Translations under genes and position numbers: made by a program
Notes under the pieces: model-generated
Told to the model about the DNA's origin: nothing
Database searches by the model: none
The model's input: the letters and a program-made list of their open reading frames with translations, nothing else
From: Oceanobacillus sojae
GTDB lineage: Bacteria; Bacillota; Bacilli; Bacillales; Amphibacillaceae
Direction: 5' to 3'
DNA length: 64,000 nt
NCBI RefSeq assembly: GCF_007991515.1
Contig: NZ_BJYM01000011.1
Coordinates: 1 to 64,000, forward strand
Shown: piece by piece, positions 36,033 through 45,600 of the stretch
Layout of the letters: the number at the start of each line of letters is the position of its first letter
Numbering within the stretch: the stretch's first letter is position 1

Positions 36033-36635
36033 CTACATCATTCCCTTCAAGTAAATAAAGCTGAAAATGAAGATCCACATAACATCTAAGAAGTGCCAGT
36101 AAAGGGAGAATATAAATGATTTATTCGCTGTCCGCGCATTTAAGCCATTGCGAAGGATTTGAATAATAATCATGATACCCCAGAACAGCCCTAACGTTAC
36201 GTGGGCACCATGCGTCCCGAGCGTTGTTAAGAGTGTTGCTGTAAAACCGCTTGTCTGTAATGTTGCACCTATGTGGTAGTAGTGAATAAATTCATATACT
36301 TCCACGCTGAGGAATCCAGCACCCAAGAGAAGTGTAACTACCATAAAGCCAATCATTGCTTTTACACGATTAATACGCATTGCATGGACCGCTAATCCAA
36401 TCGTAAAACTACTTGTCAAGAGAAGGAATGTCTCAATCAATACCGGTGGCAATTCAAAAATCTCTGCCCCGGCGGGCCCGCTGCCCACGCCGCGGTCTAC
36501 ATAAACAAAATACGATGTAAACAGGGTCGCAAACAGCATGATTTCCGCACTTAGGAAAATCCAGAATCCAAGGATATTCATTCTATTGGTTTCGGTGCTA
36601 TATTCAAGAGGCAGATTTTTGGAATCAAGTTTCAT
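36033..36635 (-). CDS. qoxC: Cytochrome aa3 quinol oxidase subunit III
   Basis: The 200-residue, five-helix protein has the CyoC/COX3 signatures NILGFWIFLSAEIMLFATLF (about 19-38), ETFLLLTSSFTIGLA, LGTHGAHVTLGLFWG (about 138-152) and a C-terminal YWHFLDVMWIFIF (about 179-191). Its start codon overlaps the stop of qoxB by one base (TAATG), so translation is coupled. Confidence 0.94.
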   Translation of the reverse strand: MKLDSKNLPLEYSTETNRMNILGFWIFLSAEIMLFATLFTSYFVYVDRGVGSGPAGAEIFELPPVLIETFLLLTSSFTIGLAVHAMRINRVKAMIGFMVVTLLLGAGFLSVEVYEFIHYYHIGATLQTSGFTATLLTTLGTHGAHVTLGLFWGIMIIIQILRNGLNARTANKSFIFSLYWHFLDVMWIFIFSFIYLKGMM

Positions 36636-38584
36636 TACTTAGCACCTCCAAATTTCTTTTCCGTTTCTTCAATTTCTTCTTTGTGAATATGATGCCCATC
36701 ATCTTTTTCGAAGGAACGATACAGCAGACAGCCAATAATACCGGCGAATGCGATAATCACTCCTACCCATACATGGAATACGAAGCAAAAGGCAAAAACA
36801 AAGAAGATACCGGCAAAAATAATGGACCAGCCGCTGTTATTCGGCATATGAATGTCCTTAATTTCACCTTTAAATAAGTCATGTCCGTTCTTCTTATAAT
36901 CCCAGAATGCTTCACTTGAATTAACATTTGGTGTAATAGCAAAGTTATATTCTGGAACTGGATTATGGGTTGCCCATTCAAGAGAACGTGCATTCCAAGG
37001 GTCGTCCCCGACATTTCTTGGTGCATATCGGAAGCTGTAATAAACGTTATAAACGATCAATACGAACCCGATTGCTAAGAGCAACGCACCAAAGAAGGAC
37101 ACCATACTTAAAGGACCAAACCCAGATGCTTCTGAATAAGTGTACATTCTTCGTGCCTGACCGTTTAAACCGGTAATGTACATTGGGAAGAAGGACAGGC
37201 AGAAACCAATAACAATATTCCAGAATGCCCATTTACCAATACGTTCATTCAGCAAGAAACCAAACATTTTTGGCCAATAATAAATGAGACCGGCAATCAT
37301 CGCGAATACAACACCAGGGATGATTACATTATGGAAGTGAGCTACTAAAAACATTGTGTTGTGATATTGGTAGTCAGCACTTGCTATTGCAAGCATAACA
37401 CCTGTTACCCCGCCAATGGTAAACAACGGAATAAATGCCACAGAATACATCATTGGTGTCGTAAATCGTATCTTTCCTTTCCACATCGTCAGAAGCCAGT
37501 TAAATATCTTAATTCCCGTCGGCACAGCGATTGCCATTGTTGTGATAGAGAATATACTGTTTGCAACTGCGCCTTGTCCCATAGTAAAGAAGTGGTGAAC
37601 CCATACCATAAAGGATAGCAAGGAAATAATAACCATCGATGCAACCATCGATTTATAGCCATATAAATTACGCTGAGAGAATGTAGCGATAATTTGTGAG
37701 TAAATCCCGAATGCAGGAAGTATCAGAATATATACTTCAGGGTGTCCCCAAATCCAGAACAGGTTTGCCCACATCATATCCATACCGCCGTCTCCTGTTG
37801 TAAAGAAGTTGGTAAAGAATTGACGGTCTAATGTTCCCATTAGTAAAGCAATTGTCAATACAGGGAACGCGAACACGATTATAAGGTTTGTAATTAATGC
37901 AGACCAGGTAAACATTGGCATTTTCATTAATGTCATACCAGGTGCACGCATTTTCATAATTGTAGCGATAAAGTTAATTCCCGTCATCAAGGTTCCGATA
38001 CCGGAAATTTGCAGTGCCCAGTTATAGTAGTTAACCCCGACATGTTCACTGAATTCTGTTCCTGCCAGCGGATAATAGTTTGTCCATCCGGCATCTGGTG
38101 ATCCTCCGACAACGAAGGAAATATTAAATAGCATAGCTCCGGCGAAATATAACCAGAAACTGAGCGCGTTCAAACGCGGAAAAGCAACGTCCCTTGCTCC
38201 GATTTGAAGCGGAACAACAAAGTTCATCATACCGATAATAAATGCCATTGCCATGAAAAAGATCATAACAACACCGTGTGTGGTGAAAACTTCGTTATAA
38301 TGCTGTGCATCTAAGAAGGAATTATCCGGAACAGCAGTTTGCAGCCGCATCATAACAGCGTCAGCGCCACCTCGGAAAAGCATCAGCAATGCTGAAATAA
38401 TATACATAATTCCAATACGTTTATGATCAACTGTTGTTAACCACTCACTCCAAAGATAACCCCATTTTTTAAAATAGGTAACACCGAGAACAATCGCAAT
38501 ACTTACAAGTCCAATTGCAACGATGGACGCATAAAGCATTGGATCATCATGGGGTGGAATCGTAAATCTATCAAAAAAATCCAT
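36635..38584 (-). CDS. qoxB: Cytochrome aa3 quinol oxidase subunit I
   Basis: The 649-residue catalytic subunit holds the heme and heme-copper centre that reduces O2 with electrons from menaquinol and pumps protons. The six histidine ligands are in place: HGVVMIFFMAM (about 103-113), WGHPEVYILILP (about 277-288), VHHFFTMG (about 325-332) and LVAHFHNVIIPG (about 411-422). The leader helix and TTVDHKRIG (about 51-59) are typical. Length matches B. subtilis QoxB. An AAGGAG-type site lies upstream of the ATG. Confidence 0.96.
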   Translation of the reverse strand: MDFFDRFTIPPHDDPMLYASIVAIGLVSIAIVLGVTYFKKWGYLWSEWLTTVDHKRIGIMYIISALLMLFRGGADAVMMRLQTAVPDNSFLDAQHYNEVFTTHGVVMIFFMAMAFIIGMMNFVVPLQIGARDVAFPRLNALSFWLYFAGAMLFNISFVVGGSPDAGWTNYYPLAGTEFSEHVGVNYYNWALQISGIGTLMTGINFIATIMKMRAPGMTLMKMPMFTWSALITNLIIVFAFPVLTIALLMGTLDRQFFTNFFTTGDGGMDMMWANLFWIWGHPEVYILILPAFGIYSQIIATFSQRNLYGYKSMVASMVIISLLSFMVWVHHFFTMGQGAVANSIFSITTMAIAVPTGIKIFNWLLTMWKGKIRFTTPMMYSVAFIPLFTIGGVTGVMLAIASADYQYHNTMFLVAHFHNVIIPGVVFAMIAGLIYYWPKMFGFLLNERIGKWAFWNIVIGFCLSFFPMYITGLNGQARRMYTYSEASGFGPLSMVSFFGALLLAIGFVLIVYNVYYSFRYAPRNVGDDPWNARSLEWATHNPVPEYNFAITPNVNSSEAFWDYKKNGHDLFKGEIKDIHMPNNSGWSIIFAGIFFVFAFCFVFHVWVGVIIAFAGIIGCLLYRSFEKDDGHHIHKEEIEETEKKFGGAK

Positions 38585-38622
38585 TATGATAAAACTCCTT
38601 TCTAGAGCTTAGAAATATTCAG

Positions 38623-38641
38623 GCACACTCCAGGAGTGTGC
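38623..38641 (-). other. qoxA-qoxB intergenic palindrome
   Basis: GCACACTCC-A-GGAGTGTGC is a perfect 19-bp palindrome in the 76-bp gap between qoxA and qoxB. It has no T-run, so it is more likely an mRNA processing or stability element, or a protein site, than a terminator. Confidence 0.6.
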
Positions 38642-38660
38642 TGCTAGCCAAATAAATGAC

Positions 38661-39551
38661 TTAGTGGTGGTGATGTTCGCCTTCCTCTTCTGAATCTGAG
38701 GAACCTCCGTGATCATGAGGGCTATTTTCTCCTTCAGGCGCAGGTTTAAATTCCTGGTGAGTACCATTAAAAGTCATTTGTCCTAAATGTCCAGGCTCTA
38801 ATAATTCTTCAAATTTCTCTTCTGTAAGCGGATCGGCAGTATTATGAATATCTTCGACCCAAGAATCAAATTCACTTGGAGCGAGCGCAGTTACTGTAAA
38901 TTCATTCTCTGCAAAACCTTCTCCATTAAAGTTGGAGTTTCTTCCCATATATTCTCCAGGCTCTTCTGCAACAACATTCAAGTAGTTTGTCATATCAGCC
39001 ATCGCATATTTCTGCCCTGCAAGCTGCGGAATCCAAAAACTTGAAATTGTTCCGTGAGAATATAAACGGAATTCCACATTTTGATTTGTTGGGATGAAAA
39101 CATAATTTACTGTTTCAATATCCTGCTCCGGATAACTGAAATGCCATTTCCAGTTAGAAGATGATGCGTAAATAACGACTGGTTCATCTTCAGCATATCC
39201 TTCCGGAGGACTTTCCACTTGATGCGTTGAAATAGTGGAAACAACAGATAAAAAAGCAACAATTAGAATTGGAATTGTGACAATAATCCCTTCCACATAT
39301 TTATTGCCTTCAATATGTGGAGGTTCATAATCAGGATCTTGTTTTGATGCTCTATATTTAAATAAAATAACTGTTAGCATTACTAGGACAACAACAACAA
39401 TGAAAGACATTGTAATGATAGATAACCAAATCACATTTGCAGTTGTCTCTGCCTGGGGACCCTTTGGATTAAGTACGAGTAATGGTTCACAGCCTGCCAG
39501 TAATCCGGCAATACCTGTTAAAATTGCTAAATAGGCCCACTTTAACTTCAT
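38661..39551 (-). CDS. qoxA: Cytochrome aa3 quinol oxidase subunit II
   Basis: The 296-residue membrane lipoprotein has a signal peptide with the lipobox LAGC (lipid-modified C21), two membrane helices (about 38-62 and 84-106) and an extracytoplasmic cupredoxin-like domain without the CuA cysteine pair, as expected for a quinol rather than cytochrome c oxidase. SSNWKWHFSYPEQDI (about 129-143) and SHGTISSFWIPQLAGQKYAM (about 162-181) are family landmarks. The tail is rich in D, E and H (four final histidines). I start at ATG 39551 with AAGGGAAGGGG upstream; the frame runs 49 codons further without a site. First gene of qoxABCD. Confidence 0.95.
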   Translation of the reverse strand: MKLKWAYLAILTGIAGLLAGCEPLLVLNPKGPQAETTANVIWLSIITMSFIVVVVLVMLTVILFKYRASKQDPDYEPPHIEGNKYVEGIIVTIPILIVAFLSVVSTISTHQVESPPEGYAEDEPVVIYASSSNWKWHFSYPEQDIETVNYVFIPTNQNVEFRLYSHGTISSFWIPQLAGQKYAMADMTNYLNVVAEEPGEYMGRNSNFNGEGFAENEFTVTALAPSEFDSWVEDIHNTADPLTEEKFEELLEPGHLGQMTFNGTHQEFKPAPEGENSPHDHGGSSDSEEEGEHHHH

Positions 39552-39702
39552 GTTAATACCCCTTCCCTTGATTGTGTATAAGATTGTCTGGTTTTTATCG
39601 AAGTGTAACCGGCTGTAAGACTCCAACTTCAAGAATTGAGAAGAATTAAAGGCTCTATATGGGAGTTTACACAGCCAGTAACGGCCCGATTGGTTCAACT
39701 AT

Positions 39703-39766
39703 CATTCAGCGGGGATGAAAATCCTCCGCCGAATGAAGTTTCACTTTATTAAGAGGTTGTTCAAAG
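39703..39766. repeat. Hairpin plus dispersed-repeat segment upstream of qoxA
   Basis: CATTCAGCGGGGA...TCCTCCGCCGAATG (39703-39735) folds as a hairpin. It runs into GAATGAAGTTTCACTTTA (39731-39748), whose complement recurs at 8884-8899, and then AGAGGTTGTTCAAAG (39752-39766), a TTTGAACA-type element also hinted at 28253 and 56924. This points to a common intergenic repeat family. Confidence 0.5.
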
Positions 39767-39867
39767 AAAATTGGAAAACATTCTTTCGATTATTGAACAC
39801 ACAATTAATTTAGTATAACTCTATAGCAGAAACAATATTAATACTGATGTAAAGAAATTACAAGACA

Positions 39868-39885
39868 TTGAGAAACACTTCACAA
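39868..39885. promoter_or_regulatory. Rex-like operator
   Basis: TTGAGAAACACTTCACAA has dyad symmetry (TTGnGAA-N4-TTCnCAA) and matches the Rex consensus TTGTGAAATATTTCACAA at 15 of 18 positions on the complementary strand. Rex senses the NADH/NAD+ ratio and controls respiratory and fermentative genes in Firmicutes. The site lies about 320 bp before qoxA and about 275 bp before ykuI. Confidence 0.4.
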
Positions 39886-39943
39886 AATGTTCAAGAAAAC
39901 TTCTACATATTTTTGAAAAGTGTCGAAAAATGTCGAAAAAAGC

Positions 39944-39982
39944 TTGACAATAATAAAAAATGGTAGTATGGGATTTCCCATA
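39944..39982 (+). promoter_or_regulatory. Promoter-like element with overlapping palindrome
   Basis: TTGACA (39944-39949) is followed at -10 distance by a perfect palindrome TATGGGA-TT-TCCCATA (39967-39982). A related half-site, TTGGGAAAT, lies at 39988. A repressor bound here would cover the promoter, which faces ykuI. Confidence 0.4.
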
Positions 39983-40130
39983 TTCTGTTGGGAAATTTGT
40001 ACGATTAAATAATAATTCATGATAGTAAAAAATCATGGAATAAGGATTCAGTTTATTATTTTGTTATTATTGAAGGAGTATGTAAAAATATCCGTATAAA
40101 AATATACGCAAAAAGGTTTAAAATGGAATA

Positions 40131-40139
40131 TGATATAAT
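40131..40139 (+). promoter_or_regulatory. Extended -10 promoter of ykuI
   Basis: TGATATAAT is an extended -10 (TGn-TATAAT) 20 nt before the ykuI start codon; the corresponding -35 region is poor. Confidence 0.35.
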
Positions 40140-40159
40140 GACATGAAGGGGGAGTCAGT

Positions 40160-41374
40160 ATGGATCCACTAGATATTTTAATAGATTTAGAACAATTACT
40201 TCCTTATTATAAACCAATTATCCGTGCAGACAAGCAGCTGATCAGCGGCTATGAAGTAATTGCTTATTTTTTAGATGAAAATGGCAGAAAGCAGCGTTTG
40301 GATTGGCTCTTCGATGATACTTCTATACCGGATGAATTTCGTCTGGAAGTTAATCAATACATTCATCAAAAAGCGATTGAAAAGAAATTACAGGAAAATT
40401 ATCCAGGATACCTTTCTTTTTATTATGATGCGGAATTACTCGTTCGTGATAATGGTGAAACATTCATTAATTTACTTCATGATTATCAAGAAAATGGATT
40501 AGATCTGAATAAAATAATTCTGGAAATTAAAGATATTTGTCTGACCGGCAACATGGATCAGCTAAATCATATCATTAAATATTTAAAAACTTTAGGAGTT
40601 AAAATTAGTATTGAATTAGCTTATCCGAATGGCAGTTTAAATCAATTAGCTATTTTACATCCTTCTTTTATAAAAGTAGATACATCATTTTTAAAGGATG
40701 ATTTCCTGCCGCATTTGTATAAGGATGTTTATTTTGGTGTATCGATGCTATCCAGAAAAATAGGTGCATCTCTATTATTTAAAGGAATACGTTCTTATAA
40801 TCAATTGAACTTTGCCTGGAAAAGCGGGGGAGAATATTACCAGGGAAGTTACCTGACTTCGCCGCAGCAGGAGTTTATTGAGGAAGATTGCTGTAAAAGT
40901 AAATTAACCGAGTATTTTAGAGAATTCGTAACCTATGAACAACAGAAGGCCAAAGCGCAATTTGAATTATTAGATTTAGTTCATGGAACTATTAACGGGC
41001 TTTTGTCACAGGTGAGACCAGGAAATGATGATGCCTGGTTACTAAAGCTTGCTAAAGGCTGTGAAGATTTTGTATTTCGTATATATATCTGTAATAGCGT
41101 TGGATTACAAGTATCAGCAAATGTAGAAAAGGATAGTCAGGGGAATTGGATATTATTACAAGAGGGAATGCATAAAAATTGGAGCTGGCGTCCATATTTT
41201 TTCGAAAATATTATGCGGATGAATATTGAAAAAAAAGGAATTTTATCTGATTTATATACAGATATTGAACGTTCAGAGCTGATTAGAACCTATGCTTATC
41301 CGTTGTCGCACCAGCGCTATATATTTTTTGATATTCCTTATAGTTATTTGATTGAAAAAGAAGGCTTGTTATAA
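40160..41374 (+). CDS. ykuI: Degenerate EAL-domain protein (YkuI-like)
   Basis: The 404-residue cytosolic protein has an N-terminal EAL fold (about 15-240) and a C-terminal sensor-like domain (about 245-400), the layout of B. subtilis YkuI, a c-di-GMP-binding protein. The EAL tripeptide reads E-V-I (E32). The DDFG metal-ligand motif is replaced by the IELAYPNGS region (about 155), and the usual A-E-G-V-E reads FKGIR (about 213-217). Hydrolysis of c-di-GMP is therefore unlikely and a receptor role more likely. AAGGGGGAG precedes the ATG. Confidence 0.85.
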   Translation: MDPLDILIDLEQLLPYYKPIIRADKQLISGYEVIAYFLDENGRKQRLDWLFDDTSIPDEFRLEVNQYIHQKAIEKKLQENYPGYLSFYYDAELLVRDNGETFINLLHDYQENGLDLNKIILEIKDICLTGNMDQLNHIIKYLKTLGVKISIELAYPNGSLNQLAILHPSFIKVDTSFLKDDFLPHLYKDVYFGVSMLSRKIGASLLFKGIRSYNQLNFAWKSGGEYYQGSYLTSPQQEFIEEDCCKSKLTEYFREFVTYEQQKAKAQFELLDLVHGTINGLLSQVRPGNDDAWLLKLAKGCEDFVFRIYICNSVGLQVSANVEKDSQGNWILLQEGMHKNWSWRPYFFENIMRMNIEKKGILSDLYTDIERSELIRTYAYPLSHQRYIFFDIPYSYLIEKEGLL

Positions 41375-41479
41375 ATAAAAGGGTTCTGTACATACAACAG
41401 GACTTTACAAGCCGGAATAACTTTGTGAAAAAGAAATATGAAAATTAAATGGAAGTATGGTTCGTCGGGAGGTTGCAAA

Positions 41480-42646
41480 ATGAAATTAATTCATACAGCA
41501 GATTGGCATTTAGGTAAGCTGGTACAAGGAGTGTATATGACTGAAGACCAGGCGTTTATTCTGGATCAGTTTGTTGAGACGGTAGAAAAAGAGAGTCCAG
41601 ATGCAGTTATTATTGCAGGAGATTTATACGATCGTGCCGTACCGCCAGTGGAAGCAGTTGATTTATTGGATAGAACTTTGGACAGGATTATTAATCAATT
41701 AGGTATACCTGTCTTAGCGATTGCGGGGAATCATGATAGTCCAGGCAGACTTCATTTTGGCAGCCGGCTGATGAAAGAAAATGGCTATCATATTATTGGG
41801 CAATTGTCGGAAAATCGAAAGCCGATTATTCTTTCAGATGAATTTGGTGAAGTACATTTTCATCTTAATCCGTATGCGGATCCGAGTGTGGTGAAAACCT
41901 TGTTTCAAGAAGAGGATATCCGCAATCATCAGGATGCAAATGCTTTTCTGGTTAATCGCATAAAAGAAAATATGGATCCGGCAGCGCGTCATGTTTATGT
42001 TGGACATGCCTTTGTAACTCCTTTTGGCGAGACAGAGGAAAATACAAGTGATTCTGAACGTCCCTTATCCATCGGCGGTGCAGAGCATGTTGATGCACAT
42101 CTGTTTAAAGATTTTCATTATACGGCTCTGGGGCATCTCCACCAGGCTCATCATGTATTAGAAGAAAAAATCCGATATTCCGGGTCAATACTGAAATATT
42201 CCTTATCAGAGGAACATCATAAAAAAGGATATTTAGTAGTGGAATTGGATGAAAAAGGGGAAATTCAGGTGGAGAAGAAGTTCCTTATTCCTAAACGGGA
42301 AATCCGTTCTTTAAAAAGGAAGATGGAGGATATTTATAAACAGCCGCGAAGTGAAGATTATGTATTTGTGCAATTACTGGATGAGCTGCCGGTATTATCG
42401 CCAATGGAAAAGGTACGTTCTATTTTTCCAAACGCCATGCATGTTGAAAGAATCAGAACAACAACAGGTGCAAATAATCACACAGAGAATCAGGCTCCGA
42501 AGACGAGCTTAAGTGAAATGGAATTATTTGATGCTTTTTATCAGGAAGTGACGGAGAAGGGAGCATCAGAAGAAATTAATCAAATTATGAATGAATTATT
42601 TCAAGAAATTCAGGATGCAGCCAGTGAACGGAAAGCATCCAGATAA
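41480..42646 (+). CDS. sbcD: Exonuclease SbcCD subunit D
   Basis: The 388-residue metallophosphoesterase is the nuclease subunit of SbcCD, which cuts DNA hairpins and protein-blocked ends. Phosphoesterase motifs appear in order: HTADWHLG (4-11), AGDLYDRA (about 48-55), AGNHDSPGRL (about 82-91), GHAFVTP (about 173-179) and ALGHLHQAH (about 207-215). ATG 41480 follows GGGAGG; the frame runs 14 codons further upstream without a site. The stop is 17 nt before sbcC. Confidence 0.94.
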   Translation: MKLIHTADWHLGKLVQGVYMTEDQAFILDQFVETVEKESPDAVIIAGDLYDRAVPPVEAVDLLDRTLDRIINQLGIPVLAIAGNHDSPGRLHFGSRLMKENGYHIIGQLSENRKPIILSDEFGEVHFHLNPYADPSVVKTLFQEEDIRNHQDANAFLVNRIKENMDPAARHVYVGHAFVTPFGETEENTSDSERPLSIGGAEHVDAHLFKDFHYTALGHLHQAHHVLEEKIRYSGSILKYSLSEEHHKKGYLVVELDEKGEIQVEKKFLIPKREIRSLKRKMEDIYKQPRSEDYVFVQLLDELPVLSPMEKVRSIFPNAMHVERIRTTTGANNHTENQAPKTSLSEMELFDAFYQEVTEKGASEEINQIMNELFQEIQDAASERKASR

Positions 42647-42663
42647 AAGCAGGTGAAAATAGA

Positions 42664-45600
42664 ATGCAGCCATTACGACTAACATTAAATGCTTTTGGGC
42701 CTTATAAAGAAAAAGAAACCATTGACTTTGACGAGCTTCAGGGGAATACACTTTTTGTGATTTCAGGGAAAACGGGAGCAGGGAAGACCACGTTATTTGA
42801 TGGAATAGCTTTTGCATTATATGGGAAAGCAAGTGGATCTGATCGGGAAGATCAACGCATGCTGCGCAGTGACTTTGCAGATGAAGATATACATACATCG
42901 GCTGAGCTTGTTTTTCAAATACAGGATAAAACATATCGTATTTTTCGTCAGCTTGGTCATGTTAAGAAAGGGAATAAAAGTAAGACTGGAGATAAATGTG
43001 AATTTTATGAAATACGAGAAGAAGGGGAATTTCCCTGTGTAGACAGGCAAATGGTAAGTGAAATTGATCAAAAAGTAGAAGAGATTATCGGTCTGACACC
43101 GGATCAATTTAAACAAATTGTAATGCTTCCACAAGGGGAATTTCGTAAATTACTTACTTCCGGTACAGAAAACAAAGAAGAAATATTAAGACGCTTGTTC
43201 AAAACAGAGCATTATAAATATATGAATGAACTGCTTAAAGAGAAGAAAGCAAAATTAGAGCAAGAAAATCAGCGTATTTTAAATCGGATGGAGCAGCTGC
43301 GTGCGCAAATTTTTTCTTTGGAGCTTGCGGATGATTCTGATATACATGAACTGGCAAGCAGAGAGCATGTTAATGCAAATCAGATTATTGGGGTACTGGA
43401 ATTAGAATTGAGAAAGAATAAACAGACTATCGAAGAAGTGGACAGTTTCTATAAAGAAGCAACAAAGCAGCAGGAATATGTTCAAAATCAATTATTCCAT
43501 GCAAAACAGGTTAATGAGAATTTTTCTGAACTGGAGATGCATCAGAATCATTTCACATCATGGAAAGAACAAGCTGAAGAAATGGATAGATTAAAAAGTG
43601 AAGTGTCTGCGGCAGAGCAGGCAAAGTTGATTATTCCATATGAACATCAGCTGAAAGAAGCAAGTAAAGAGTTCGAAGAAGGTGACAAAGCGCTGCAGCA
43701 GCTGGAAGCACAACAGACAAAAATGGAAAATCAAAAACAGCAGGCAGAAGTTGATTTTAAAAAAGAACAGGAAAATGCGGGAGAACGGGATAAAATATCA
43801 ATAGAAGTAAATCGTCTAGAAGGCTTTTTGCCTGTTGTAAAAGAATTAGAAGAAAAAAAAATGGAGATTCAGAAACTAGATGCCCAATTAAAGCAGGGAG
43901 AATCACAGTTAGATAAATTAAAAGAGCGCCATGAGTTACGCAGTAAACAAATCGACCGCCTGGAAAAAGAAGAAGAACTGTTAGATAAAGATTCAGATAA
44001 GCTGGAGGCAGTAAGGGACGAATTAAGACTGCTCCGCGAGCAGGCAATGCTGATGAAAAAATATAAAGAAAAAGTAGTGCAAATACAAACAGGTGAGGCA
44101 TCCTTAAAGAATAAAGAAGCTGTTTACCTGAAGGAGAAAGAAGGCTATAAACGGCTGGAACAAGCCTGGTTTGCTAATCAGGCACATGTATTAGCTGTGC
44201 ATTTGCATGATGGTGAGCCCTGTCCGGTCTGTGGCAGCTTAAAGCACCCATCGCCAGCTGCAACAAAGGAAGCAGAAGTCACCAAAGAGGAGCTGGAACA
44301 GTCAAAAAAACGGATGGATGAAAAAGAAGCTGTTTGGCGGGAACTTGCTGCAAATATAAAAGCTTATCAATCAGAAAAACAAGCATTAGAACAGGAGCTT
44401 ACTCAGCACGAATTGGAATTTTCTAACCCGGAGCAAAAATATCAGGAAATCGTTGAGAAAGGGAAGAAGAAAAAAAGCGAGGAAGGTCGTCTGGAGCAAT
44501 CTAAAGCACGCTTAAATGAATGTAAAAAAGAATTAGCAAGGACGCGTCAGGAACAAAAGCAAAGTGACACTGCTGTTAATGAACAAAGTAGCTGGGTCAG
44601 TCAGCTTCAAACTGATTATCAAAGTAAGAGGGCGGTTTATCAGCAGCAATTCACCCAGATTCCAGAGAGCTTACGCATTCTTTCCAAATTGGAAGCTGAA
44701 ATCAGCAATTTAAGAACCGAAAAGCAACAAATGGAAAAGCGCTGGACAGATGTGCAGGAAAACTATAGAAACGTACAGGAAGCATTTACAAAATGGACGG
44801 CTGACGTGCATAACCTGCGAGAAAATCATATAAAACGGAAACAGAAAATAGACAACTTAGAGAAAATCTTTCAGGAGAAGTTAGAGCAGGCAGATTTTAC
44901 AGAGCTGACATATCAGCAAGTAAAGTGGGATGAATCTACTTATCAGTCTGTGAGAAAAAGGCTTGCTGATTATGAAAAACAAGGCTATCAATTAGAAAAA
45001 CAAATTTCCGAACTTAAGAAGAAGCTGGAAGGAAAATCAAAACAAGATGTATCGGAGATAGAAACTGTCTTAGAAAAATGGAAGCAAGAAACAAAAGTCA
45101 ATCTTGAAAAGCTGCAGCAGCTGCAGCAGGAAAAGAAGGACATGACATTTTATATAAACCAGTTACAGGAATTTGATCTTCAAGCTGCAAATGTGGAGAA
45201 AAAGCGGATGGTAATAACAGATTTATATGATACTCTGCGGGGACAAAATCCCAAAAAGATATCTTTTGAACGGTATCTGCAGATGGAGTATCTAGAGCAA
45301 ATTATTGAGGCTGCAAATCTGCGCTTAAACGATCTTTCCAATGGACAATTCTATCTGACGAGAAGTGACCGCCAGGAATCACGTGGAAAACAAAGTGGAC
45401 TAGGATTAGATGTCTATGATCAATACACAGGGCAGACCAGAGATGTAAAAACATTGTCTGGAGGAGAAAAATTCCATGCCTCTCTTTGTCTTGCACTTGG
45501 TATGAGTGATGTCATTCAAAGCTTCCAGGGGAATATTGTTATTCAGACAATGTTTATTGATGAAGGCTTTGGATCATTGGATGAAGAATCCTTGCTTAAA

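Noticed and set aside
39552-39698. 49-codon N-terminal extension of qoxA
   Set aside because: The lipoprotein signal peptide and the strong ribosome binding site place the start at 39551.
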